DNA of 64,000 nucleotides from Cristatella mucedo (Eukaryota; Bryozoa; Phylactolaemata; Cristatellidae), in NCBI GenBank assembly GCA_009760855.2, contig WPIO01000066.1, positions 264,001 to 328,000 of the forward strand, written 5' to 3'. The notes beneath the pieces were generated by a model. That model was given only the letters and a program-made list of their open reading frames with translations. It searched no databases and was not told the origin of the DNA. Made by a program: the position numbers and the translations under genes. Below are positions 11,167-21,779 of the stretch, piece by piece. Numbering within the stretch: position 1 is the first letter of the stretch; every line of letters begins with the position of its first letter.

Positions 11167-11923
11167 TCAACACTTGTTGGAGAAGTATTTATAGCTCTTA
11201 GATCTCAAAAATACAGCATTTGTATAAGTATTAGGTTTTAGAAACATACAATTATATGCTCCAGCAACCATAACATTTAATTTCATTATATGTGAAGCTG
11301 CTTTATTTTTCAAGGAATAAAATGTTAATAGATTTAGTATCAAATTTTTTGCATTAACATTCATTGAAATTACTATTACTTCCGTTATTTTTTCAACTGT
11401 TTTATCTACGTAAGATTTAGTTGCAACGTCAGAAGCATTAACAGGATCTGCAACGTTAGTTAGTAAATATCTACCCATATCAATCAATATATGTTGTTGA
11501 AGGACATGCTTTCAATAATACGTCACGTTTTATCCCACCATACGTAACACAATAGTCATCATTTAATACTGCTGGCTTTCCATTACCTGAATTTCAATAT
11601 GTTAATGGTATAGCGTAACCACTCATATTTAAGTCTCCACTCATTGTATCACCAGTCTTTTTAACATTATTACTTACTTGACTAACATTTACGGCGTCGG
11701 TAGGATTAACACCCTGTCCAAGATTAGTAATTGTTTTACCAGCAAGATTAGGTGTCTTTACAGAATAACCAGCAAAGTTAGAATCTGCATAAGACTTTGT
11801 TACTGCATCAGAGTCACTAAGTGGATCAGATAAATTTGTGATTATATTACCATTCGAATTAAGATCAGATAATATTATACCATTAACTTTCAATACGAAG
11901 TCATCGGTTTGAACTTTTGTCAA
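11167..11923 (-). pseudogene. Phage-tail-fibre-like protein, fossil
   Basis: Two stretches (11594-11923 and 11167-11487) carry the repeating patterns GDTMSGDLNMSGY, ITNLSDPLSDSDAVTKSY and NVADPVNASDVATKSYVDK. This T-N-L-x-x-P-x-x-x-x-D-A-x-T-K-x-Y-V-D repeat is a hallmark of collar and shaft repeats in bacteriophage tail fibres, and would suit a receptor-binding fibre of a virus-like particle. A similar fibre lies in fossil D (46437-47492). Broken. Confidence 0.7.
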
Positions 11924-12059
11924 TTTCTATCTGTTCAATAATTAATATTTTACTTCTATCAAATATTTCTCTAACTACACGAACAATTCTTGCAAATCTA
12001 AATGGATCTTCTTCCTCAACAACCTGTATTTCAACTTTTTGTATACAATATTTTATATC

Positions 12060-12790
12060 AAAACCAAAACTTTTTATTGTTAAAACGACCGTAATCACAT
12101 ATTATATCACAATTAAAATCATAATACATTTCACCTTCAAGTGAATACATGAAAAGTGGTTCTCTTTTTAGCATATCAAAAACATGACGTGTTGGTAGTC
12201 TGACTGATCCTGCAGCAACATAATCTAAAGGTGCTTCTTTACAATTCAAACCTTCAACAAATATTTCAAATTCATTAAAGAAACACCTACTTAATTTTAG
12301 TACAAGTAATCCAAGTAAAAATTGAGCTAAATACTGTTTTGGTAAAAAAATCTTCAATTATACTTCTACTCCATAAACATTTTATTTCTATTAATGTATC
12401 TCCATCTAAAATACCTACTGGAGACTAACGATAAACACCATCACTAGTAAAACATTCATTTGAATTCTCTGTCTCTCAATCTAATTTGATTTTTAAATAT
12501 TTTGCAGCTATTTTCTCAAATAACTTACCAAATAACGTTTGAGGAAACCTCATTGGTTGTGAATTAGCAAAATATCTTTTGTTTTCTACTAGCAAATAAA
12601 TCAACATCACAATCAATTTGTGCACCAAAAAACCATATAATTTCCTATAACAGAATAGACTTCTGATCCACCAACATTTAAACTCATAGCTCTCTTCCAC
12701 TCATCAGACCCTTGAATAAAATTTGTTTTTGCATTACATTTAGTCATTAGAATTTTATTAAAAACCTTTTTCATCATAAACAAACTCTCC
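12060..12790 (-). pseudogene. YqaJ-type viral exonuclease, fossil
   Basis: Near 12700 the minus strand reads GSDEWKRAMSLNVGGSEVY, matching the W-x3-R-x4-GGSE block at the start of YqaJ/lambda-exonuclease-like nucleases. Near 12390-12430 it reads SPVGILDGDTLIEIKC, matching their D-x(n)-E-x-K active-site region. Such enzymes resect DNA ends for viral recombination. Order and spacing of the blocks fit the family. Broken at several places. Identification rests on these two blocks only. Confidence 0.6.
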
Positions 12791-12794
12791 TTTA

Positions 12795-14250
12795 CTATAA
12801 GTGAAGTTGGCACCATTACCATTTGATGTTAGTTTAGTGCTATTCTCACAAACAGTCAAGTATTGAGTCATTATCGGATTTCCTTCTGGTAAAATACTAT
12901 GGAATGGAATAGTTTCATCAAGTCTAGAAATTACTCCAAGAGGTTCATCACTGTATTGCAAATCAATAACATGAATAGGGAATAGATATAGTCATTCAGG
13001 ATATGTTACATCAACAGGTTCAGTAATTTCATTAAGACCAAGATATTGTTTTCTAAACGTTGTAAAATCCATGTGAGAAGGAGCACATTTTTCTTGCTTA
13101 AAGTTATTAGATCTTAAAACTGCAGGATATTGCTTAGATCCATTAGCAAGTACACTAAAACTTGTATTATCACAGTGATTGTAAATACAAGGATTTTGAG
13201 TTTAATCATTGTATTTATTATAGCCTTGAGCTGCAACAATCAACAATCGAACTTTATCAATTGTATCTTGGACTGATAGCGTTTTAGTTAATTTAAGACC
13301 TTAATTAAGAAGAGTTATAGGAATATTTTCATATCGTCTAACTCTCTAGTTAAGTCTTATTTTCTTAGATATTTCACTTGAGATATCAGCAAGAGCTCTT
13401 TGTATAATTTGTTCTGGTACAACGCATGGTACAACAAGTTTCATTTTTGTCATTGCAATTCTGAAAGCAGTGTAAACACCTTGTCAGTTAGCTATTGTAA
13501 CACCATTTTCAGCAGATGCAGTACTTGATCTTCTTGAACTCATTTTGTTATTTGTATCATTTGCACCACCAGACCCATTAGTCTTAATAGCATCAAAATC
13601 ACCCACCAACACAAGGCATTTCGAGTGTAAAATGAATATTATAAAGTATTGTATTCATATAAGCTCAAAAGCAAGAAATCCTTGGTAGAAGAAGAGCAAT
13701 ACTGAAATTTCCAGCGTCATCAATAATATTATTTATAAGACCTCTTCTGTACATGAGCCCAATATTTAAGATAGTAGATCCAGAGGCATTAGGACTACTA
13801 TGTGCATTAGGTACAGCCATATCATCAACTGAACTAGCCTAATCTTTTTTCCAACAAGTAGCAAGATCTTCAGTTTTCTTGCAGTCATTTTGATGAAATA
13901 GAAGACCCATAAGCGTTGCAACACTTCCAACTCCTTCTTTTAGGGGAAAACTTTTAATATCTTCAGTTCCAAGTCTAACTCCCATACAATTAAACATCCA
14001 TGCACCAGCATTGTCAACAAGTCCAACAGCAAGATTGCGATGAGGTGCTGCAGATGGTCCATCTGCAGCAGTTTGTGCTTGTAGTTGACCCTCAAGTAAA
14101 AGATAATCATCAGATAGAACATAGCATGTTTGTTGTTCATCAGGTACAATTAATTCAACTAGTTTAGAAGTAACATTATTAGTTTCATTTTCATTAGTTT
14201 GATATAACTCTCTAAATTGATAATCTCGAAGTTTATAATCAGGAAAATCC
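12795..14250 (-). pseudogene. Polinton-type major capsid protein, fossil
   Basis: Conserved blocks of the Polinton/adintovirus double-jelly-roll major capsid protein appear in the right order: an N-terminal strand region around 14050-14150, a block with DNAGAWMFNCMGVRLG near 14010, a TLMGLLFHQND block near 13910, an MKLVVPCVVPEQ block near 13430, and the late NPCIYNHCD block with a YPAVL segment near 13120-13190. The capsid would form the hexons of an icosahedral particle. It is broken at many places and old. The identification is by memory of family motifs, not by a search. Confidence 0.6.
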
Positions 14251-14439
14251 GGATCTCCAGTTCGACTATACGAACGATAGGTGCACTTGCCATTTCTTCT
14301 CTGTATACAAAACTGAAAATTATTTTCTACTTTGAATGTATAATCCAGCTCTCAATCTTTTCTTCATGTTTCCACCATATCCATCAGGTCTTACATAAGG
14401 AACGACAGCTTTAGTACTGATTACTTTCTCGATCTCTAT

Positions 14440-14940
14440 ATATGCTTTTGGATCATTCTCTTTAAGAGTCTATGAGTAATCTTCTACTTCTGGTTCCTCT
14501 TCAATCTTAGCTTTTCTACTTTTTTAGATTTTGGTTTAACCTTCTCAAGCATAGCACATTTAATCTCAAGATCCACCTCTTTCATCTTTCTATCCTAATC
14601 TTCATCTTCTCCTTTCCTCTCAAGTTCATATTCCAGTTTTTTCTTTCTTCTCTCTTCTTCAATCTTATCATCCATCTGTCTACGTTAAATAGCATAATCT
14701 TGATCCATCTTTTCTTTCTTTGTTTGTCGTTCAGTAAGTTTTCTTGCTTGATGCATTTCAAAACCTTTGTTGGCAATATTCACACCCATAGTGGTTAATC
14801 CCGTTACAATTGGTGCTGCTTTAGTAACACCAGAAATTACTTTATCAAGCAATCCACTTCCACGATATTTACCACCATGTATTCTATCATGTCCAATTCT
14901 CGCTTAACTACCCATTGCTCTATATTACTTTGACATTTCT
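14440..14940 (-). pseudogene. Charged coiled-coil minor structural protein, fossil
   Basis: The minus strand first shows a GSGLLDKVISGVTKAAP-like segment around 14810-14870, glycine-rich and amphipathic. A long K/E-rich stretch predicted to be coiled coil follows (around 14500-14780). The GSGLLD start recurs in the PLA2-type protein of fossil D, which suggests a shared processing or membrane-interacting module. Broken. The exact role is unknown. Confidence 0.4.
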
Positions 14941-14987
14941 ATTGTTGCAACTATATCAGTAATAATATTTACAGCATTTCTATTTTG

Positions 14988-15161
14988 GTGAGCCGTGATG
15001 GCACGCTAGGTAAGGCGGTTGCTTTCACGACCTCGGGACCGAGATCGTGGGTTCGATTCCTGAGGTGGGCGATTCTGTATCGCTACTGCAAGCAGTGGTG
15101 ATAGCCATAAAGGCTCTTCTGTCGCTATACAAAAAGAGGCTGTTAATCAGCTAGGATTTTT
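14988..15161 (+). mobile_element. tRNA-derived SINE, best-preserved copy
   Basis: A tRNA-like head with an A box (TGGCACGCTAGGTAAGGC, 14999-15016) and a perfect B box (GGTTCGATTCC, 15050-15060) gives an internal RNA polymerase III promoter. A body with AGCAGTGGTGATAGCC and AATCAGCTAGG ends in a short T run. The flanks are a 7-base direct repeat TATTTTG at 14981-14987 and 15162-15168, consistent with a target-site duplication. It lies inside fossil B, so it inserted after that element was already in the genome. Confidence 0.9.
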
Positions 15162-15459
15162 TATTTTGATCACTTAAAGTTATTTTAAAACTACCTATTG
15201 CATCTATATCACCACGTGTTGGTAGATATAATACATTAGGAATATGTAGATCAACCTTTTCACCAGGATTATTGTCATCAATATCAATAATATATAATTA
15301 TTTGCATTGTTCTAAAAACCCTTTTGTTCTGCATAATCCTTAAACGAATCAACTAAATCATAATTAACACTTATCCATCGTATTCCTTTATTATCTGGCA
15401 ATACCATTTCATTCCATGCTTTAAAAATACCAGTGAAATATATTGCTTTTTCTATTGCT

Positions 15460-16000
15460 TCGTACTGAGTTCAACCAACAAGAGCAGGATCAAATGTCCT
15501 TGTTAACTTGAATTAAAGCCAAGAGTATCTTAAATTGAATTTACAGCGACATTAGAATTACTTCCGAGTAGAACAACATAATCACCAACTACTTGCATTG
15601 ATATTCTATTATCTGCATCAACACTAAATTTTATAACTGTACTATTTCTTTTAGTAGTAACATAAAATGTACTATTAATTGATCTTGTTGTCGATCCATT
15701 TTGAGCAACAACAGTTTTGGGTCAGGATCTGATAATGCTTTATTTAAAGCAGCAACAATTGTACTTGAATCATAATAACCAGGAGCAATCGTAATATATG
15801 TATTAGTTATATCAGTCATAGCCCATTTAAACCAACGTTTATCGTTTACATCTTTAAAAAAATTTAAAATACCTTTATTGGCATATGTAAACTCTAAGTA
15901 AACCAATTTTATTTTAACCTGAATCAGATCCTAGCACAATAGGTGGAACTAAGGCTTTTGATTCTGAACTGCTTGTTCCTGTTAATCTTATGGACATTTT
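15460..16000 (-). pseudogene. Penton-like minor capsid protein, fossil
   Basis: The 15631-15906 frame contains NTYITIAPGYYDSSTIVAAL, a strand-Pro-Gly-x-Tyr pattern that I associate with vertex or minor capsid proteins of Polinton-type elements. A TLGF segment further along the minus strand fits the same family. A related ITI-x-PG-x-Y pattern occurs at the right end of fossil D. Broken. The assignment is tentative. Confidence 0.45.
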
Positions 16001-16006
16001 CTTATA

Positions 16007-16264
16007 TTAAACTTCAATAGTTTCCCAAACAGTTCTAATTCGTTGTGAATTAAAATCTAATAATTTTAGATTCTGGTCAGTAACAGCAATCACTATGTCA
16101 GAAATAGAATCGCTTGATACATTATGATATTCAACAGTATTTGGTTCATGAACCATTTGCTCCCAAGGATAGAATTTATAAGCAAAACTTCTTGATACTT
16201 GATACTTAATACTTAATACTTGAGTTTCAACTCCATTGATAAAACTTGCTCGACTACCAACCAT
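16007..16264 (-). pseudogene. Unknown gene of fossil B, 85 aa
   Basis: Open frame starting MVGSRASFINGVETQVL, rich in strand-forming residues, with no recognised domain. It is the first gene of the fossil in its main reading direction. Near its N-terminal end lies a 7-base tandem repeat (ATACTT(A/G), about four units, 16195-16222), which may be replication slippage. Confidence 0.4.
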
Positions 16265-16340
16265 ATTACAACTTACAAGTATAAGATTTATTTCGTAAAC
16301 AAAAAACTATTTTCAGAAGTAAACTTAGTATTAGGTGTAC

Positions 16341-17868
16341 AAACTCCCGGCTCTATAGAGCCGCCTCAGGCGACTCCTGGCGTGGTTTGGACCTTTACTT
16401 GATTTCTCCGTAATACCTTCGAGTATTCCGTCGCTATCTTAGCTGTGACTATTTATGAGCTGTCCTCGGATATGCTACACAAAACAGGACCTGCTTAGCA
16501 TAAGATGCGATGTCACCATTTGTCGATACCTACCACCTCGCCTTCTCTGGCGGGTCAGTGAGAACTTTCCTGCATCCTGCATTCACCCTATCAACGGCTC
16601 GGCTATCACACCTACGACTCGTAAGTTTAAAGCACTGAATAGTACTTGTTGCGGTAGTAGCCCACCCGCCGTAGCCCAGCACCTTGTGAAACGTCGTCCG
16701 ACGGCCGTTACCAAGGTCCAATTCAAATTCGAAGAGCCAGAGTCCGCCGGGCCAGACGCAAACGGTAAAAAATACTAGCCACTTCATCGCCGTCGCCCAG
16801 TTGTTGGACAGCCTCTTAAATTCCGCCTACTAAATGTCCGCTCGCTAAAAACCAAGGGGTTACTTATCCGCGATCAGGTGGTCCACAAGAAGCTAGATGC
16901 ATTTCTGCCTACCGAAACCTGGATGACACCTTGTTCCAGTAGCTGTATTTCCGAGACCACCCGACCCGGGTTCTCATTCTATCAGTCCATGCGTTCTGAC
17001 AAGGATGGTGGCTGGTTGCAATTGTTGTTCGCGAATCATTTGGCTATAGAATATGCAGTTTGTCGCATTGGTGATTGTTTGAATTGGTTGCTATCAGGTC
17101 TTCATCAAAGACAATGCCTCTCACCGTTGCAATATACCGGCCTCTTTCTGGCTGTCAAAACTTGTTTACAGAGAAGTTTTCAGAGTCCCTCGCTAAAATA
17201 ATTGTGTGTGACAGGCCGTTACTGATTGTAGGAGACTTCAATATTCACGTTGACAACCCTAACAACAGCCAGGTCCGCTCATTTCTTGACTGTCTGGAGA
17301 ATTTTGGTTTGGCCCAACACGTAAATCACAGCTCCCACGTCGGTGGCAACATTATAGATCTCGTGATCACTAAGGATGTCCTGCCCACTGACTTTGTGAT
17401 GTCCCCAGTGACCCTCTCAGATCATTGTTCGGACTCATTTACTGTTCCTGCTACCTCGTACGTACAGGGCAATGTCGAATTTGCCAAATGACGTAACTTA
17501 CAAAGCATTGACATGGACAAGTTTTTGAAATCTGTTTGTGATGCAGGCCTCCTTGACCTGCATTCAGACTCGACCGGCAGCCTCGATACCCTCACAGATG
17601 CGATAAACGTGACACTCAGGAGTGCTCTTGACAAGCATGCTCCCGTTCGCTCTATCCGTGTTCAAAGTCGTCGAGATTGCTTTCAATTTACAAAAAAATT
17701 CCTTAAGATGCACCGTGTTAGGCACAGGCTGGGACGTCGTTTCAAGAAATCGGGGTCTGAGGAAGACCTAGTCAATTTTAAAGACTTCCTTCGAGTTTAC
17801 ACTCGAAAGCTTAAAAAAACCAGGGCTCCTTACTTATGCACATCGCTAAAACTGTCTAGGGGGTGATC
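16341..17868 (+). mobile_element. LINE-C 5' portion: 5' UTR and APE-type endonuclease
   Basis: Starts just after the AT-rich fossil with a palindrome (GGCTCTATAGAGCC, 16349-16362). The coding part shows the N-terminal block of a LINE endonuclease (LNVRSLKTKGLL near 16830, with LDAFLPTETW downstream), then in 17075-17491 the catalytic block LLIVGDFNIHVD and the later LSDH motif. A linker region follows (17513-17866). The reverse transcriptase is missing because repeat X begins at about 17870, so this element lacks its 3' half. Frame changes separate the endonuclease pieces. It may be the 5' half of LINE-B, but no overlap tests this. Confidence 0.8.
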
Positions 17869-17869
17869 C

Positions 17870-19669
17870 TTCCGAGCAGCTCAAGTTTGCGGCTGCCGTC
17901 CTTACTATATTACCTACTGTCACTGTTTACTTCTCAAAAGAGGTAAGCGGGTGGCTACAGATTGCGCATCACCAGTCAATCGGGATTTGACTTCACTCAG
18001 CCCTATCTTGGAATGTAAGCTCCAAATTGGCGTCCTTGCTTTTCGATTGGCATACCTCAATAGTTCGCATTATACTTCAGATTCTCTGCTGCCGTTATTT
18101 TGACTATTGCTGGCTAGATGACAATATGCTTGAACGTAGCAGATTCATAGTTTACCGAGTGTGAAACATTATTCGAGATTATCGCTTTCATGATCATATA
18201 AAAAAAAAGATTGATTCGGCACGGCTTGTTAGAGTAAGGCTCGTATTGCCCTCGTCTATTCCTATGTATTCTATAAAGCCGATTCGTGCTCCACGTAATC
18301 TGCAGAGTGAAAACACTGCCAGTCCGAGCTCTGTCTCTTTTATTAATTTATGATGCAGCTTTTTCGAGAGTTATTTAATACTGAAGCGTATACTCTCATG
18401 GTTTTGCCGACTTATCGTATGTGAGCATATTCCTAGCTATCGTCGTTGAATAAACTCAGAACCTGGGTTTATAAAGTTTGGTCATGGCGAATAAAAAAGT
18501 ACTAAACGGTTGCTAAGAACACGCTGAACTACTTCTGAGATACTGATAAGAATTTGCAATGATAGACTACTTTAAAGTATAGGCGAGCCAATGCCGATGT
18601 GTTACCTCATCACACATTCACTCTAGCATAGCGGCCCACTCAGCTGACACCTTCAGCTATTTTGGTATTGGCTAGTTCTTGTCACTGTGGTGCAGCACTA
18701 TGGCGGGGCTCCCAGCAGTTGAGCCAAAGCCAACGTGGGACTGCTTCAAACGGTTTTTCCAACATGGTCGCTCTCGTGGCGGTAGGCCTTAGCTATTTTA
18801 TTATTGGTTAGTTCTTATCGCTGGTATGCAGCGCTATGGGTACCGGCCACGTTTACCTAAAGTGGGTGAAATTAGTTTGTCTTTGAAGACTAGTACTGCC
18901 AGAGGGCACAGCAATTTCATCACGCTGCTACGTCCAGGAGTTTCAGCACTTGACTCACTGACTGGGCGGAGCAACGAGCTGGCTACTAGGGCGTGTCCTT
19001 GAAATGTGGGTATTTATTCGTTACGGCACTGTGCGTGGAACTACAGACCCTAGCGACATGTTAAACCTGCGTATGTAGTGTCTAACGACAACATCCTGCA
19101 GACATGTATATGTTTATAATAAACGTTTGACCTAGCTTCCTTAATATTATAAAAGTAACTCCACTTGCACGTTTTAATAGTTTCTTCTTTACAGTTACAT
19201 GAGAGCGTTTAAGGCTATCATAACTGCTTGTTACGACGAAAAGGATAGCCCTCCGCAGGCTTCAAACTAACGACCACGGGGCCAAGGTCGTGATAAACAA
19301 CAACCGTTCCTAATGAGCCATCATGGCTTCATAGCACATGTATAGTTTTACAAGGTACATTGAGTTTTCTGAATATTATCCATTGAGAACTTAACTTAGT
19401 ATCTACAGCCATCAGTGTCATGCTGGGAAGAAGCTACATATGCCGAAATTCCTTAATTGTTCAAATGCAAAAACTGAATTTTTCATAACTCATCGTTGAA
19501 TAGCGAAAGAAGCAGACAGAGCAGGGAACATTGTCAATGCCTAGAAGGAGCGGTGCCGATTCCAGATACAGAGAAGTTAGATGCCTTTCGTATTTAAGTA
19601 TTTTCCCAAAATGCACCTACGACTCTCGTGAGCCTCGCGACAAATTCACGAGTGACGCTCAGATATTTC
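17870..19669 (+). repeat. Repeat X, copy 2, left part
   Basis: Corresponds to 32.87-34.4 kb and, from 18.46 kb, to 54.4-55.47 kb. It is interrupted at 19669 by Gypsy copy 1 and resumes at 26428. Contains the shared SINE at 19194-19330 (minus). No gene is supported; the short frame 19531-19899 runs into the LTR and is spurious. Confidence 0.8.
19194..19330 (-). mobile_element. SINE inside repeat X copy 2
   Basis: Same family and same position within X as in the other copies. The tRNA-like head is toward 19330 (GAGCCATCATGGC complement) and the body toward 19194. The B box is degenerate. Confidence 0.75.
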
Positions 19670-20196
19670 TGTACCCTAGAGTAGGCGGACCCACTGACAT
19701 TCGATATGTCGGGCTGGGCGTTGCCTTGCCCCGGAAGGGAAAAGCCTGGGGTCAGCTCCCAGAGTTCCGAGGACGGGAACTGGGTACAACGTGCTCGCTC
19801 TCTTTCGGCGGAAGCTCTCGACGGTGTTGGACGTCCGCTCCGTCTACCACAGAGTACTCAGCTAGCCGGGTCTTGGACGGCGTATGCTTGTACTGGTGAG
19901 ACGGAGTCCTGCGACGGTGCGACTTTGGAAGCCAACTGAGCACTAACACGTTTGTTCTCGCTTGCGGCGTCATCCCGTGCCCCTGTAGTTTACCTTGTAC
20001 AGGAACTTCCTCTGTAGGCTTGTTTAGTGCCCTCCTTTGTATAGCGCATGCGTGTGTATTATATAAAGTGTTGTGTACCCGATTGATCACGCGTGAACCA
20101 CTGTTACCAAAGGGCCCGGCGTAACGACCCAGAACGGACATAGATAGTAGCGAGCCATAGTGGGAGTTAGCCGCTGGCCCATTGAACTCGGTTACA
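19670..20196 (+). repeat. 5' LTR of Gypsy copy 1
   Basis: 527 bases, TGTACCC...GGTTACA, with a TATATAAAG promoter-type box near 20061. Nearly identical to 25901-26427. Confidence 0.95.
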
Positions 20197-20199
20197 TTT

Positions 20200-20222
20200 T
20201 GGTGACCCTTGCAGTGACGAAC
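20200..20222 (+). promoter_or_regulatory. Primer-binding-site region of Gypsy copy 1
   Basis: TGGTGACCC starts four bases after the LTR end, as expected for pairing to the CCA end of a primer tRNA. The tRNA was not identified. The same region in copy 2 differs. Confidence 0.6.
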
Positions 20223-20385
20223 ATTTTAGGAACCTTCTTAATATTCACAGCATATGTTATATGCGTTGTTTACTGGTATGACATATGCATTGTTAGTGGT
20301 CCACATTCATCCGTGGTAAGGGAATCTGATTGGTCGACCTTATCACGTGAGGGAGGGATAGGTCTAGAATAGACCCCATTCAGTA

Positions 20386-21738
20386 ATGGCCGACAGTGGC
20401 TATCCCAGCTATCCCATGGATCAGGAGGCGTACTATCGGACGCAGCCCGGGAATTTGCCGTGTGATGACGACTCTTTAGAAGCAGGAACTCGAGTTAGGT
20501 ACGACCATGAAAGACCAGCAGATTGGCGGCTACGGGGGGCACCAAGGTGATTCCCAGCTAACGTCAGATATGGGTTTGGGTGGTGCCACAGCAGTGAGAT
20601 TCCGACAGGGCCCTGAGCCCGTAGCTACACCACATGAGTATCTTGCTGGTGCCACATGGCCGGCAAGTTGCGCCAGCACGCCCGCAGTCAGACCCCAGAC
20701 GCAGATAACCAGTCAACTGCCACTGCTGAGTGTCGGCAAGGGCCAAATGAGTGTTGGCAGGGAGCCACCGTGCATCCCGTACACTCCAGGCCCAGTAGTC
20801 CCGTTAAAGGGCTTTAGCGATGATGGGACCGAATCATTCATGGACTGGTATAAGCGATTTTGTGTATTGCGAGGGGCTGCGGATGGACTAGTGATATCCA
20901 GCGGGATAAACTAGGCATGTTTTTCGAGGGCAGGGTGACAAGGGTGTTCCTCAGAGCAACGGAGTCGCTGGGTAGCTGCTACACCCTCGAGCAGCTGGTA
21001 GAAGCTCTGAGAGCAGTTTTTGAACGGAGTGGGTGGCAGGAGGCTGCTAGAATGCGCTTGTTTTCCAAGCAACAATTGTCGCAGCAAAGTGTGTACGAAT
21101 TTTATGAATGCATCTTGAAGGATGCAGGAATGGCGTACCCTGCTATGGCCGCTGCCGATCTCGATGGGGTACTGCTTCCGATTTTTGTGCGTGGTTTAAA
21201 CCCACGTATTGGCGAACATGTGTTTCGCCATGGGTGTCGCGACTTGAATGAAGCTCTGAGATACGCCGAACGTTGCGAAGAGCTGGAGAGGCAGACACAG
21301 GTTAGCGGGTGGGGCAGCAGGCCCATGGTAGGGCAATCCAGTGGCATGGGCCTTCGTGGAACAGGTGCCACTATGGTAAGCCCTAGTGAGCAACTCTTGG
21401 CATCCCAGTTTGAGCGCCTTTGTGACATAGAAGCTAGACTCAAATTAAGAGAAGTTTCGACCAGTCCTAGGGGCAGTCGTGGCGGGCGACCGGACGATGT
21501 TTATACCCACGATAGACGGCCGATTTGTCGACGATGCAAGCAGCCTGGCCATATAGAACGGCAATGCAGGCAAGAGCAGGCCCAGATGCGTAGCGGACCT
21601 GCCGCAGGGCTTCCACGTGTTGCTCCCCGCCTTCGAGCAATAACCCATGCTGGGGCTGCAGGTGTCCTGCAGGGCTGGGAAAACCCAGTCCAGACGGAGC
21701 GCGAGCTGACCGAGAGCCCCCCTAGCCCACCGGTTTGA
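20386..21738 (+). pseudogene. gag: Gypsy gag, copy 1 (broken)
   Basis: Capsid polyprotein of the retroelement, homologous along its length to the 450-residue gag at 62331-63683. A CCHC zinc knuckle (CRRCKQPGHIERQC) for RNA binding lies near the C-terminus, after a capsid-like region with LRAVFERSGWQEAARMRL. Not open as a single frame; few breaks. Confidence 0.9.
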
Positions 21739-21779
21739 CTAGCACGGGTACCGCAGGTCGGGAAAGCCCTAGGCTCTCG

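Larger units (their letters stand above)
10625..16340 (-). mobile_element. Polinton/adintovirus-like fossil B
   Basis: A 5.7-kb AT-rich block with several virus-like coding regions, mostly on the minus strand. In that reading direction they are an unknown gene, a penton-like region, a charged coiled-coil region, a double-jelly-roll type major capsid region, a YqaJ-type nuclease and a fibre with phage-like repeats. A small zinc-finger-like region lies on the plus strand at the other end. It is broken at many places. No polymerase, integrase or terminal inverted repeats were found, so this is an internal portion. A SINE inserted later. The base composition contrasts strongly with both flanks. 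Confidence 0.75.
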
